A stretch of 64,000 nt of DNA, taken from contig CM061226.1 of NCBI GenBank assembly GCA_030844895.1, forward strand, positions 49,350,898 through 49,414,897, given 5' to 3'. The notes beneath the pieces were generated by a model. The model was given only the letters and a program-made list of their open reading frames with translations. It did not search any database and was not told the origin of the DNA. The position numbers and the translations under genes were made by a program. Each line of letters begins with the position of its first letter. Within the stretch, counting starts at the first letter, position 1. The stretch is from Ambrosia x helenae (taxonomy: Eukaryota > Streptophyta > Magnoliopsida > Asterales > Asteraceae). Shown here piece after piece: positions 1 through 10,938 of the stretch.

Positions 1-1310
1 TATTCTGCTTCACATGTGGATAGTGCAACTGCGGTTTGTTTCTTGCATTGCTAGGTCACGAGCCTGCTCCCCATAAACTGACATCCAGCCGTTGTGGATT
101 TGCTGTCTTTGTCACAGCCGCCCCAATCTGCATCACTAAAAGCGATTAGGTCAAAATTATCATCATGAGGGTACCAAAGTCCTTTCGATGGACAACCCTT
201 CAGATATCTAAGGATACGCTTGACAGCTGCAAGATGACTCTGTTTCGGCTTCGATTGATATCGCGCACAAAGACATGTCGCAAACATTATATCGGGTCTT
301 GACGCTGTGAGATACATCAGAGATCCGACGATTGCTCTGTATGTAAATGGATCAGTCAGCTCCCCCTTAAGGTCAACTCCAATCCCGTGATTGGGCTGTA
401 TCGGGGTATCCATCGGCTTCGAATCATCCATCTGGAATCGGCTCAAGACTTCAGAAACGTATTTTGTCTGGTGAATAAAGATCCCCGTTGGTCTTTGCTC
501 CACCTGCAAGCCTAGGAAAAATTGCATTTCTCCCATTGCGCTCATTTCGAACTTTTCCTGCATAACTTGTTCAAATTCCCTGCACAGAAGTTCGTTAGTT
601 GACCCGAAAATAATACCATCAACATAAATTTGTACAAGAAGCAAATCATCTCCTGCTCGTTTCGTGAACAGTGTGCAGTCTACCAGTCCGCGTTTGAATC
701 CTTTCGAGAGAAGATACGTGCTCAGCTCCTCATACCATTGTCTCGGAGCCTGGTGCAACCCGTAGAGAGCTTTGTTTAACACATAAACCTTATCCCGGTG
801 AATAGGGTCCTCAAAGCCTGGCGGTTGACCTACGTAAACTTCCTCTTTGACCACACCGTAAAGAAAAGCGCTCTTTACATCCATCTGATACACCTTAAAT
901 TTCTTCCATGATGCAAACGCTAGGAACATTCGAATAGCTTCCAAGCGTGCAACCGGTGCATAGATTTCATTGTAGTCGATTCCCTCAACCTGATGAAAAC
1001 CTTGAACGACCAAACGAGCTTTGTTTCGCACTATGACTCCTCTGTCATCCTTCTTGCATTTAAACACCCATTTGGTTCCAATTTTCTTTCTTCCAGGGGC
1101 AAATCTGTCACGTCCATACACCAAGTTTCTGGAATTGTAATAACTCCTCCTGCATTGCTTCCACCCAGGCATCATCCAAAAGAGCATCCTTGTAAGTTCG
1201 CGGCTCGACCTGCGAAACATAACAAGCAAACGACCAGTCATTTTGAAAACCAGATTTCTGTATTTTGGCATATAAAGCAAGGTTGCCAATATTTTCTGGT
1301 GCTTGAGCAT
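1..1310 (-). pseudogene. Copia reverse transcriptase-RNase H, broken
   Basis: This encodes a copia RT (RVT_2 family) followed by the start of RNase H. Visible RT landmarks in order are TKWVFK, ARLVVQGF, QMDVKSAFLYG (first catalytic Asp) and LYGLHQAPR. The catalytic box reads YVDG near residue 230 instead of the usual YVDD, so the second metal-binding Asp is lost. RNase H begins around SDADWGG. The reading stops at an in-frame TAG (51-53) where relatives have the Trp of SWQ. The same frame continues below it with QTAVALSTCEAE, typical RNase H sequence, to the window edge. A TGG-to-TAG nonsense change is therefore likely. Upstream the frame must shift to join the 1108-1620 frame. Confidence 0.92.
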
Positions 1311-1620
1311 TTCTCAGCTGCCCTCTTGTCATCACACTGCTACCAGGATCACCAATAACTTGTTCAAGCGGGTGTATCCGATGTATCCGAGATTCCGGAT
1401 AATCAGGTACTTGTACTCTCGTTTGAGTTGTCAAATTCTCTGTAGAAACCAGATCATTACCCACAGTCGATGTTGAAGCATCAGTATTAGATGGGTTCAC
1501 TGGTGGTGTCACTGTAGCATTGTCCAGAATAGCTTCACTTGTTGCATCATCGTCTTCATCTTTTGAATCTGATGAATTAAGCGTTGTAGAAGCCTCTTGG
1601 AACACCTCTTCTTCCATCAC
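1108..1620 (-). pseudogene. Copia pol linker between integrase and RT
   Basis: This 170-codon frame holds the acidic, Ser/Thr-rich tail of integrase and the beginning of the RT region. It includes TRGQLRNAQ and YKDALLDDAWVEAMQEEL, which corresponds to the conserved segment (substitution, W, AMQEEL) just before copia RT. It overlaps the RT frame out of phase, so a small indel near 1110-1300 separates integrase from RT. It is not an independent gene. Confidence 0.8.
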
Positions 1621-3110
1621 AGGAGCAGTGGTATCATTAGAAGCTGCTTGGGGTTTACCGTGATCGGACGCACTAACGGTGAAGTCACGGCGTTTTCGAC
1701 CTCGTAATATAAGCGAAGTACAGCTTCTTCAACCATGCTATCTAGATTGAATGATTCAAAGAAGTCTTTGTAATCAAACATCCAATCTGGTCCTCCACCC
1801 TGTACATTTTGTGTATATCTTTGAACTTCGACATTAGTCCACTCCTCGACTTTTCTAGTTCTTTTGTTGAATACCCGTTTTAATGGGGTTGCATATCCAA
1901 CAAAATAACCTTCTTCAGCCTTTGGTGCAAACTTCTCCGAAGGATTCAGCATTGTACACGGGGCACCAAATGGTTCTAGATACTCCAGATTCGGCTTGCG
2001 TCGGTTCAACAGCTCATAAGAAGTCTTGCCAAACTTCTTCACTGTCAAAACACGGTTAAGAGTATAACATGCCGCGTAAATAGCTTCATTCCAGAACATG
2101 ACTGGAAGATTTGAATCCGCAAGCATAGTTCTCGCCGTCTCTATTAGAGTCCTGTTCTTTCTCTCTGCGACACCGTTCTGCTGGGGTGTATACGGAGCGC
2201 TATATTCATGATGAATTCCCTTGTTTGCACAAAGATCCTCCATCTGAGCGTTTTTGAACTCCGTCCCATTGTCACTCCGGATTCGTTTGATCTTCAGACC
2301 ATATATATTTTCCAGACGTGTAAACAGAACCTTCAGGTTATCAAAAGTGTCGCTTTTCTGATGCAAGCACATGACCCATGAAAATCTTGAATAATCATCA
2401 GTCACCACAAGACAGTACAACTCCCCGGCATGACTTTTACGTCTGACTGGACCGAATAAGTCCATATGCAAACGTTCAAGTGGCAGCTCAACGGAATTGA
2501 CTTTCTTTGGTCTATGGGATTGTTTGTGCTGCTTTCCCTTTTTGCAACTAACACACTTGTCATTCAGATGGAAGTGTTTCACATTAACTCCCGTGACAAG
2601 TTCATTCTTCACTAACTGGTTCATTTTTCGCAAATGGATGTGTCCCATTCTCCTGTGCCACATAATCGATTCTTTTTCTGTAGCCTTAGAGAGGAAACAC
2701 GTGACTTGGCCATGGGTGGTCATTGCTTTGGACATATCGAGAATATACAAGTTGTTTACTCTCGGTGCCTTCAGCATCACCCACTCTTTCGGAAGCTCAA
2801 ACCCAGGTTTCAAGATGTAGCAGGATTTGTCATCAAAATACACAGAAAATTGTTTATCACAAATTTGACTAACACTGAGCAGATTGTAATCTATCTGTTT
2901 CACGTATGATATCCGCTCAAATGTTACGACCCCATTGCTTACACTACCCTCCATCGTAATGTAGCCTCCCTTATTACCAGCAAATGCCACATAACCTCCG
3001 TTAATGTTTTTGATATCAAAGAGTAGCGTGAGGTCCCTTGTCATGTGACCAGAAGCTCCACTGTCAACAATCCATAGGCTGCTAACAGGCCAGCTGGAGC
3101 TCCCTGCACA
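1617..3110 (-). pseudogene. Copia protease and integrase
   Basis: The aspartic protease active site VDSGASGHM is encoded around 3045-3075, just upstream of the first Met of the open frame. It is in phase with the integrase but one frame off the upstream ORF. Then come a GAG-pre-integrase zinc domain (MWHRRMGHIH ... CVSCKKGKQ) and an integrase core. The core shows its acidic residues at HMDLFGPV, RSDNGTEF and the Glu of VAERKNRTL. The C-terminal part shows FGAPCTML and EEGYFVGY. Protease processes the polyprotein and integrase inserts the cDNA. Core residues look intact although the flanking joins are frameshifted. Confidence 0.92.
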
Positions 3111-4997
3111 TATAAAGTAAAGCAGTTAGATCTTTCGGGGACCCAAGCCTGTTTGGTTTGGGTCTTTGAACGGGTTGTTTCAAAGATTCTTTCAATTCAC
3201 AAACATCTTGGGTTAACTCAACCCCTTTCTTCTCACTCACAATTTTCTTTTTCTCACTCTTCTCATTCTGTGAAGTAGAGGCTCCTTCAGATTCCTTAGA
3301 TGACCAAGATTGCTCAGATCTTTTCAAGATCCGTATCTGAGATTTTGAAGTCTCAGTCGGTTTCTTTACTTCATCTTTAAATGCAACCTTCTTGGTTACC
3401 TTCTCTGATTTAACAGAGACAGGTCCAACTGCTTGTTTTCCATTAGGTTTAGGAGCAACCTTTTTGTTATCAGCAGTTGAGTTCATCACAGGTTTCTTAG
3501 CAGATTTTTCAGTGGTTATCCGGTTGCGTTTATCATACGTCATCGGACGGTTTTCCCTCTTGTTGTAAAAATTGTTTTGATTAAAAAGGTTCTTGCTGAG
3601 GAAAATACCGTCTTTGTGGATAACCGTAGTTGTCAACCGGATAATCATGATATTGCCTCATCTCCACCTCGTGCCTTTTGTGTCGTACGTACGGGCAGGC
3701 GGCAAGTAAATGTCCCCGTTCCCCGCACTTATAACACGCACGGTATTCCTCATAGTTTTCTTTGATCGGCGACTTGGAAAAGCTAGCAATGGGATATCGA
3801 TCAACCATGCATTGTTTCCTTAAACTCTCAGGAGCTGGGTCCTTCGAGTAAGTCGGTTCAATAAAACTATTTGCTTTATCAACAGGCAAAACAAATTGTG
3901 TGACATTGACCTTTGCATCTTTATCCGAATAAATTTTATCTAAAATTTCTTGAGGAATGTCATTGGTTCTTTCAAATTTTGGAAACCAAATCGTACTTTC
4001 CTGCCAGATCTTTTCGATTTTTGAATAATTGACAAACTTAATCGGATATTCATCATCAGATAAAATCTTATCGGAGCCTTGCATCCGATAGAAGATTTTG
4101 ACAGGTTTGTCACACGATTCGTTGCTCATATCATTAGATTTTCAGATTTAAGCTCATTTTTCTTTTCAACCGGTTTCACCACATTTTTCTCAGATTTAGT
4201 TTCATTTTTCTTTTCTACCGGTTTTCTCACATTTTTCTCAATTTTCTTTACCTCTTTCTTTTCAAAACACTTACCAACAGACTTTTCATTTTTCTTAACC
4301 TCATTCTTACGATGAGCATTTGCCATTGGATGAATGATCTGAGACGGTGAGACTGGCTCAGTAGTGATTATATGATTTTCATCAGGGATATCACTTTCAC
4401 TTTCAACCGTCTCAGATGGTTCATCTTCTTCATCTGAATCATCAGCAGCGACCACACCCTCATTATTTTCCAGTACTGGTCTCACATCAGAATACGGATC
4501 CCCGACACTGGAAGTGTTAGGCTCGTTTTCTGATGTGAAGTCAGAATTGACTAAAGTCTCCGGTGGTATTGCATGTAAGTTGTGGTTCTCAAACAATACC
4601 GGAGATGGGACCGCCTTATAGTTTGCACTATTCGACTGGGAGGGTTCTTCTATGATATGGTCGACTACATATGCTATGTGCTTGTAACTCTCTAACTTCT
4701 TGTTTACTTTTTCAGCAAAGCACTTGATGGTTGCCATTTCCAATTTAGTGTTTTCCATTTCATTGATGTAATTATTAATGGCAAGTTGTTTAATTGACAA
4801 TGTCTTTTTAAGTTCAGACACATCCTTTTTATAACCATCAAGAACTTTGTTGAAATCTTTTAAATCTTTTTGATAAATCTGACAGTTGAGTTTGGCACTC
4901 TCAAGTTGGACCTTGAGAAGCTTGTTTTCATCTGTCAGTTTTTCAAAATCAGCACATTTATCACATTTAACACACGCTTGAGATTGAGTTTCAGAAC
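3082..4997 (-). pseudogene. Gag-pol linker with CCHC knuckle and coiled coil
   Basis: Three overlapping frames (4821-4126, 4129-3581, 3648-3082) plus unassigned sequence up to 4997 look like one former region between gag and protease. The 4821-4126 part begins with a heptad-like helix (SELKKTLSIKQLA...) and then a Lys/Glu-rich repeat built on VEKKNE. The part from 4822 to 4997 encodes CVKCDKC in another reading. The 4129-3581 part carries a CCHC knuckle, CYKCGERGHLLAAC. The final part is Lys/Ser-rich. Similar extended linkers occur in SIRE-lineage elements. Breaks lie near 4126, 3600 and 3080. Function is likely RNA binding or particle assembly, but that is inference. Confidence 0.75.
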
Positions 4998-7334
4998 TTA
5001 CCGCTTAGGAGGTTCTGTCATGGCCATCAAAGCGAAGTGAGCTTCCTTCCCTGCGAAGAATTTGGAGTAGTCAATCTTGGTGCACGCATCATCCACCATA
5101 CATGACTTGCGGGTCATCAGGAAATCAGCTTCAGCTAGCAGTTGGTCAATGTCATCATCTAGTGAATTCACACTAGCCTCTGAATCAGATTCACTCTCCA
5201 TATCCGAGTAAGCTGAATCGTAGTGGTCTCCAACATCCGTGACAGAATCAAGAATCATCCCCGATTTCTTGTCTTCACTCTCAGCAATCACATCCTCATT
5301 CACTTCCTCAATCTTCAACTCCGACACTTTTTCAATCACAACCTCCTCTTCAATCTCCTCATTCTCATCCAAACTCATCTGCTGTGCCACACAAGCCACG
5401 TTCCCAGCAGTAATCTCCTCCACCCCCAATTGCATACCAGTCCAATCAAAACCTTCATCCTTTTGGATCACAAGTGCTTGGTTTTGATTGTCAGTTTGGT
5501 TTTGGTTTTGTGTGTTAGGTGTAGAGATAGGAACAATAGTTCGGTTTGGATTTTGTTGAGGTTGGTTTTGAGTTGTGGATTGTCTAGTGTTGGTGTTTTG
5601 TTGACGGTTCTGATAATTGTTTTTTGGTTGAAAGCTTGAGATGTTGGGACTGTTGTATGACACTTGATTTTGGTTTTGGTTTTGTCTGTTTTGGTATGTT
5701 GAATTGAAGGGGTTTCGATTACCTTGTTGTGCTGGCTGTGTGCACTCTCTTTTAAAGTGTCCCTTCTCACCACAATTGAAGCATGTAACTTTTGCTTTGT
5801 TGAATCCGTATGTGGTGTTGGGAGAAGTTGAGAGATCAGTTCTGCCAGTCTTTTGAATAAAGTCAGTGGCTCTCCTCATAATGCTTGCAAAAGCCCACTG
5901 AATGTCCATCAGCTCCATCTCCTCTTTGTCGATTTGAGCGTAGTCCTCATTGGTGAGATTGTTATTTCCAATTTGACTCGCAACCAAACCATTGTAAGAA
6001 GCAACCATAGCAGATACAAGAGCAACATGCTGTTGAGCAATTTCAACAGTCACATTGTTAAGATTCGAGGTCTCTAACACAATCGGATTTTGACTTGATT
6101 GTGCTTGAGTAATCTGCATCTGATTCATGTGAGGAGGATATTGTTGTTGTTGTTGAGGTTGACTTGATGTGTAGCATGCGGCTTGTTGTAATGGTGAAAA
6201 AGGTGGAATAAAGTTTGGTGTTTGATAAGGTTGTTGTGTGTATGATGGTGTGTAGGATGAAGTTTGAGCAAGGTAGTTGATGGGTGCTTTTGTTGGTTCA
6301 ACAACGTTGGATACACATGCTATGTGAGGAGCAACATTAGAAGTGGTGCTTGAAGCAGAAAGAGAGTTAGATGTACCACTCACATATAGATCAGGATTCT
6401 GTGGAATCTGAGCTCTCTTAGCTTTTCTCTTTTCCTCCATCTCTTTGTTTTCCAGCTTTTGAATGAACTCGTTAATAGTCCAATACTGGTATGCATCCTT
6501 CTCCTTCAACACTTCGATGTGTTGGTTCCAGTAGGGTGGTAAAGCATCAGCAAATTTATCTACTAATTCTGACATTGGTATGCTGATCTCATAGCTCGAC
6601 AGTTCAGTGAGCAAATGGCAATACCGTGGAACCAACTCTTTTAGGGTCTCATTACCCTTGTAACTGAAGTTTTCAAATTCCTTCCGAAGCTCTTCCATCC
6701 TCAGCTTCCTTGTCTTCTCATTTCCATCATGTCGATTTCTCAGCATATCCCATAGTTGTTTGGATGTTGTGCACGATCCAAACTGATGCAATAGATCAGT
6801 GTTGATCGCCTGGGATAGCTGAGAGAATGCCTTCTTCTCTATCGCAAACCTTTTCTTCTCATCATCCGCCAAATTCTCCAAAGGTATCGGTTCTCCAGTA
6901 TTCTCCAGAATAGGAGCAACGTAACCCTTCACAATCATTTGCCATGCCTCGGCTCCCTCAAGTCCTTGTCCCTCAACATGGATCTTAAACTTCGTCTTCC
7001 AAGTATTGTACTCTTTCATGTCCATTAGCTTTGGTGGACGATTGCCGCTTCCAGAGGATAGATCATGAATAAGAGTGGATATAGCGTTGGTCGTCTGCGA
7101 ATGAACTGCTGCTGCTGCGACTCCCCAATAGTTGTCAATCGGTTGTGGTAATGGTTGAACAACTTGTTGAGGAGCCGAACTAGTCATTGCCATATAATTG
7201 ATTGGCTGTGATGGTTGACTAGTCTTCTGGGCTGCAACGGACCACGGATCTTGTGTTGTCTGCTGTTGTGGTGCTTGAGTAGGTCTAGGCGTTGTTGGGA
7301 AGTTCCACATCTTGTCCTGCAAACGATTAAACAC
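4998..7334 (-). CDS. Copia Gag polyprotein, 778 aa, open
   Basis: This is the longest intact frame of element A. After a Pro/Gln-rich N-terminus it has the copia gag domain (UBN2/DUF4219-like) from about residue 105 to 310, including YNTWKTKFKIHVEG, KQLWDMLRNRHDG and ELVPRYCHLLTEL. A Gln-rich segment follows, then a CCHC knuckle CFNCGEKGHFKREC near residue 520, an Asn/Gln-rich tract and an acidic C-terminus. Gag binds element RNA and forms cytoplasmic virus-like particles. The chosen Met lies just inside the leader junction, and an in-frame TAA closes it at 4998. The stop separates it from the linker. I cannot tell whether it is native or a mutation. Confidence 0.9.
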   Translation of the reverse strand: MFNRLQDKMWNFPTTPRPTQAPQQQTTQDPWSVAAQKTSQPSQPINYMAMTSSAPQQVVQPLPQPIDNYWGVAAAAVHSQTTNAISTLIHDLSSGSGNRPPKLMDMKEYNTWKTKFKIHVEGQGLEGAEAWQMIVKGYVAPILENTGEPIPLENLADDEKKRFAIEKKAFSQLSQAINTDLLHQFGSCTTSKQLWDMLRNRHDGNEKTRKLRMEELRKEFENFSYKGNETLKELVPRYCHLLTELSSYEISIPMSELVDKFADALPPYWNQHIEVLKEKDAYQYWTINEFIQKLENKEMEEKRKAKRAQIPQNPDLYVSGTSNSLSASSTTSNVAPHIACVSNVVEPTKAPINYLAQTSSYTPSYTQQPYQTPNFIPPFSPLQQAACYTSSQPQQQQQYPPHMNQMQITQAQSSQNPIVLETSNLNNVTVEIAQQHVALVSAMVASYNGLVASQIGNNNLTNEDYAQIDKEEMELMDIQWAFASIMRRATDFIQKTGRTDLSTSPNTTYGFNKAKVTCFNCGEKGHFKRECTQPAQQGNRNPFNSTYQNRQNQNQNQVSYNSPNISSFQPKNNYQNRQQNTNTRQSTTQNQPQQNPNRTIVPISTPNTQNQNQTDNQNQALVIQKDEGFDWTGMQLGVEEITAGNVACVAQQMSLDENEEIEEEVVIEKVSELKIEEVNEDVIAESEDKKSGMILDSVTDVGDHYDSAYSDMESESDSEASVNSLDDDIDQLLAEADFLMTRKSCMVDDACTKIDYSKFFAGKEAHFALMAMTEPPKR

Positions 7335-7950
7335 GAAAAGATTAAAAATGTTTTAAAACAGGATGCTCCTTCGTATAGTCGAACGTGCGAATGAGAAATA
7401 AAGTTCTCCTTCGACCGTTTTTGATTGATACGAATGTGAAGTGAAACAACAAAATCTCCTTCGACCGCTTTTATCTCTCTTTCGACCGTTCTCCTGCTCC
7501 TTCGACCGTTCGATCAGGCGAAGGTGATACAACTGGGCGAATGAACAAAATAAGCAATCAAAGTCTTCTTTCGACCACTATAACACCTCCTTCGACCACA
7601 AAATCCTTCTTTCGACCCAAAAGATTTCCACTTTCGACCAAACTCTCTCTTTCGACCCCTGAGATTTAAAAAACGGTTATTCTTTGAAAATCAGTTAATT
7701 TTGATCATGTTTATCAAATGTTGATGGATTTTGATGATCTAAATCAGGTTTTGAATCGGAATTGATTTGGAACAACTTTAATGAAGAGAATTATCCAATT
7801 TAAACTCGAAATCAAGTTGTAATCAATCAAAATCTTATCACATCAGTTTGTTCATTGAAAACAGAAACTTTTTGACCAAAATTGGGTCCAAATCAACTGA
7901 GAGACTATTAATTTGTGGTTGTTTGATCCAGAAGTGCTCTGATACCACTT
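7335..7950 (-). other. Element A leader and tRNA-iMet primer site
   Basis: The primer site TGGTATCAGAGC lies at 7947-7936 on the minus strand, three bases from the LTR end, and matches the 3' end of plant initiator tRNA-Met. The leader between it and gag contains many copies of the motif CTCCTTCGACC or its variants (about 7375-7640). These match the motif found in the LTR upstream of the TATA box. No conserved ORF is seen here. Confidence 0.85.
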
Positions 7951-8484
7951 TGTATGTGCGTGAAAGGATCGATTAACAACAAAGAATGATCAAACAAGTT
8001 AGTTTTAGGTGCGGAAACCCTAAAACTATCACAAAATAATAGTCAAACAGAATAAAACACACAGATCATCATTTTCAAAAGTTTTCATTAATTAATCACT
8101 CGATTACACGTTGAAATATAGTTACAATCAAGGTATGAACGATAAACGAGTTAAACAAAACACTAGAGAGAGTTTCTGAAAGTGGAGGGAATAATAATGA
8201 CCAAAAGTTACATTCAAAAATCAAACTTGTCTATTTATAGACTGCACATTCGCCCAAATTGATTGTGCGAATGTGCAGGTTCGCCCAAATCATCTGGTCG
8301 AACCAAGCTTTACAATAAACTAAATCACATTCGACCACATTGTCTTCCTTCGCACCTTTTATCTTCCTTCGTATCTACAAAATTGCTCCTTCGCACCTTC
8401 GAATTCTCTCCTTCGCACCAACGACATTCACCAAAACATTTGTATTGTTCAATCCGAAGCATTAGTCGCACTTTTGCATCTACA
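7951..8484 (-). repeat. Element A 5' LTR, 534 bp
   Basis: The repeat begins TGTA and ends TCTACA on the plus strand, so it has TG...CA termini. It abuts the primer site as expected for the 5' LTR of a minus-strand element. Ends and several internal blocks match the two 538-bp LTRs of element B (GCATTAGTCGCA near one end, an AATTACACGTT block and a TGCACATTCGCCC block). A minus-strand TATA box (CTATAAATAG) lies at 8231-8240. Confidence 0.9.
8231..8430 (-). promoter_or_regulatory. LTR promoter with TTCG-motif array (element A)
   Basis: A TATA box at 8231-8240 is preceded on the minus strand by repeated TTCGACC, TTCGCACC and TTCGCCC motifs from about 8248 to 8425. Two of them form dyads: GCACATTCG pairs with CGAATGTGC, and GGTTCG pairs with CGAACC. 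Array and TATA box occupy the U3 promoter position. Binding factor unknown. Confidence 0.6.
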
Positions 8485-9319
8485 ATAATTAAAGTGATAC
8501 AAAGAGTTTAGCTCATCATAAGCTCAAAAACAACATACAAGCTTGATATAGTTACAAATTTCATGGTAAAATTAACAAGAATCAAACCAAGAATCCTAGC
8601 TTAGATGATGTAGATGATGTGTGATGATCCTCTTGATGTTAAAATCCCTCCTAGATGCTTGCAAGTGGGTTGAATTTACTGATTTTTGGAGTTGGAAACC
8701 TTGGGGTAGAACTCTATGCCTTCACAAAATGAGCATGCTGTTGTGTTTTATAGAGAAGAAAGGGAGCACAATTGTGCTCTTGTGTGAGCATGGTTGTGCT
8801 CATATGTTGACCCGATCTGCACGCCTATTGGTCCTTCAATGCCCAAGAAACACTTTTCCTAGGACTAGAATAGGTTGTGATCTCGAGATGGATGACCATG
8901 GTCATGCTTAGTTGTGGCCATGATCGTGATTGCAAAAAGGGAGATCTAGGTTTGGCGTGTCTGAAGAAAAGCAAGCATGATCATGCTTATCTACAAGCAT
9001 GATTGTGCTTAGGTGTAGCATGGTTGTGCTTGTGCTTGCACCTTGATCATCAGAACAACAACTTTCAATCTTCATCTAGTTCCATTTATCTTGATTTCTC
9101 TCAAATCTTCATAAATCACCACCAAACCTAAGAATCAACAAATATCACTTGATTAGTGTTTACCCTCTTGAAATTTCCAGTGAACATGCTCAAAATATTG
9201 GTAAATTTGTGTGATAAATATGTGTAATTTTAAGCATATCAGGTTCGTTTTGGGGAAGATGACATAGCAAGTCTTTTTATAAAAAGCATTCAAATTCAAA
9301 CAAACATCAAGTGTTGGAT
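8485..9319. repeat. Unassigned LTR-like stretch with AGCATG palindromes
   Basis: No coding region is supported. On the minus strand there is a TATA-like CTATAAAAC at 8745-8753. Upstream of it (8765-9045 on the plus strand) are repeated imperfect palindromes such as GAGCACAATTGTGCTC, AAGCATGATCATGCTT and AAGCATGATTGTGCTT. The layout resembles the promoter half of an LTR in minus orientation, but no partner LTR, terminus or target duplication could be defined. It may be the remnant into which element A inserted. Confidence 0.4.
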
Positions 9320-9400
9320 GGTTCAGTTGGTTTGCATGTTTGGTTGTAAGTCTTGGCTGTGGTGACCAGGGGTTCGATCCAACCACAACCCCTTTTTGTT
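9318..9400 (+). other. tRNA-like module with A-box and B-box
   Basis: The sequence holds TGGTTCAGTTGG, close to a pol III A-box, and about 55 bases later GGTTCGATCC, close to a B-box. This resembles a tRNA-derived (SINE-like) segment. The arms do not fold into a good cloverleaf by eye, so it is not called a tRNA gene. A weaker GGTTCAAACC lies at about 9522. Similar modules lie within the LTRs of Y and Z. Confidence 0.4.
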
Positions 9401-10140
9401 GTTTTAGTTTCTAGAATTAACTAAACCAAGATAAAATTAAATCTTGTTCAGCTTATTCACAATTCCAGGCCCAGACCAGCTGGTCTGGCCACTGTGGGTT
9501 TTCAGTCTGACCGGTTGTAGTACCAGGTTCAAACCTGATACCCAACATCCATTTTTTATCAATTCCCTTTTTAACTATTATACATAAATATATCTTTTTA
9601 ATTATTTTTAAAATATCAAACCAAGTTAATAAATTCTATAAATTTTATTTTAGGTTGTTTAACTTATAAAATTTATTATAAAAAATTATATTTTCAGAAA
9701 ATCTTTTATTTAATATATATATATATTAAATATTTTTAAACAATATATATATATATATAAAAGTTTTAAATTCAATAAAAAATACAAAATAACTTTATAA
9801 ATTCTGAAAACTTTATTTTAAGTTATAAACATATAAACTTTATGAAACTGATTTTTATTCACATAAAAACTATATTTAATTATTTTTAAATAATTAAATC
9901 TATCTTTAATCATATAATTAAAATTCATTGTAAATTCGTTTTTCATCGTTTTTTGCACCAAAATTTCACAAAAATCAATTTTAACAGTTTAGAACTTAGT
10001 GATGAATTGTATTTTCTAAAAAGTTCGAAACTTGACATTTTTTTATTATTCTAACATGTTCGGGTTAAAATAATATAATCAATATTTCAATTAAATATCA
10101 TAAACAATCGTCAATTCCCCCAATCGAAACCCTAGAATGC
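9401..10140. other. AT-rich non-coding stretch
   Basis: This is very AT-rich DNA with (TA)n runs at about 9714-9727 and 9741-9758. I see no gene. By length comparison with LTRs Y and Z it may be the U3 half of LTR X, but sequence similarity is not visible here. Confidence 0.5.
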
Positions 10141-10938
10141 CCTAGATCTAGACAATATAGACTTAAGTAGGTCCCAAACTGAACTGTCCATTATTTGAAT
10201 AGTATAATACTTCGGGATCTTGTCAACTTTACTTGGCAACATTTTAAGCAATATTCAAGATTAGCAAACAAGGTGAGTTTACATAGCCCCTTTTTACTGT
10301 TTTATATTTTTTGGGTGAAACATGTTTAAACATTTTTTATACAATAACAATTACTCATTCTTATTATGTTGAAATTTGTTTATTCATTTTGACTTGTAAC
10401 AAAAAGACACAGTACTATCATTAACATTGATCAAGCCACCTGTTTAGATTATAATGCTACAGGTCTGATAAACCCACCCCCCACATAAATTCAGGGATGA
10501 TAAAAAATAGTTACACTTTTACTAACTTGCGAGTTAGGTCTCAGTCGACACAAGGTTTGATTGTACAAAAGACGCATTGTTACATGTCGGACATATACTC
10601 TTACATTACACATTACTATATCTCAATTGTGATTGCTATACAAATTACTATGTTTTATTATTTGCAAAACCTATGTATTCTCACCAACTATTTATAGTTA
10701 AGCCCCCCATCTTTCCAACTTAACATGTTTTAGGGTTTACTTGCTATTGGAAGTTGTACAAGTCTTGGAACACATAGGAGCTATGGACCTAGTCATATGA
10801 ATCAAATTTATGTGATCAGTATTTGTATGGAAATTGTAGATCGTTTAATAATATTAAACTTTATTTAGTTCCATGAGCTATTGAACAATCATCACTACGT
10901 GGAATCTTGATGTTTCCGCCATCAGTTGGGGTGTTACA
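10141..10938 (+). repeat. LTR X, 3' portion; start unresolved
   Basis: The end GTTGGGGTGTTACA at 10938 and the internal blocks match LTRs Y and Z: GTGAGTTTACATAGCCCC at 10273, GGGTGAAACATGTTTAAAC, CATTAACATTGATCAAGCC, and TGATGTTTCCGCCATC near the end. The gypsy pol of F resumes directly after it at 10939 in mid-frame. X is therefore a solo LTR or the 3' end of an element inserted in F. No second copy and no target duplication were found upstream. Confidence 0.7.

Larger units (their letters stand above)
1..8484 (-). mobile_element. Ty1/copia element A (SIRE-like), 3' end outside window
   Basis: On the minus strand the order is 5' LTR (7951-8484), primer site (7936-7947), leader, gag (4998-7334), a second zinc-knuckle and coiled-coil region (about 3082-4997), protease and integrase (1617-3110), then RT-RNase H running off the window at base 1. 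INT before RT is the copia order. The long gag with an extra linker region points to the SIRE lineage, an inference from architecture. The five bases after the LTR (8485-8489) should be one copy of the target duplication, but the other is outside the window. The frame is broken at several places, so this copy is defective. Confidence 0.93.

Noticed and set aside
8594..8625. GATGA repeats as the target duplication of LTR X
   Set aside because: GATGA follows X at 10939 and recurs near 8604, but the sequence before it is not gypsy pol, so it does not join F. GATGATG is simple-sequence here.
9318..9400. A tRNA gene
   Set aside because: A- and B-box words are present, but arms do not form a convincing cloverleaf and no anticodon arm can be assigned.
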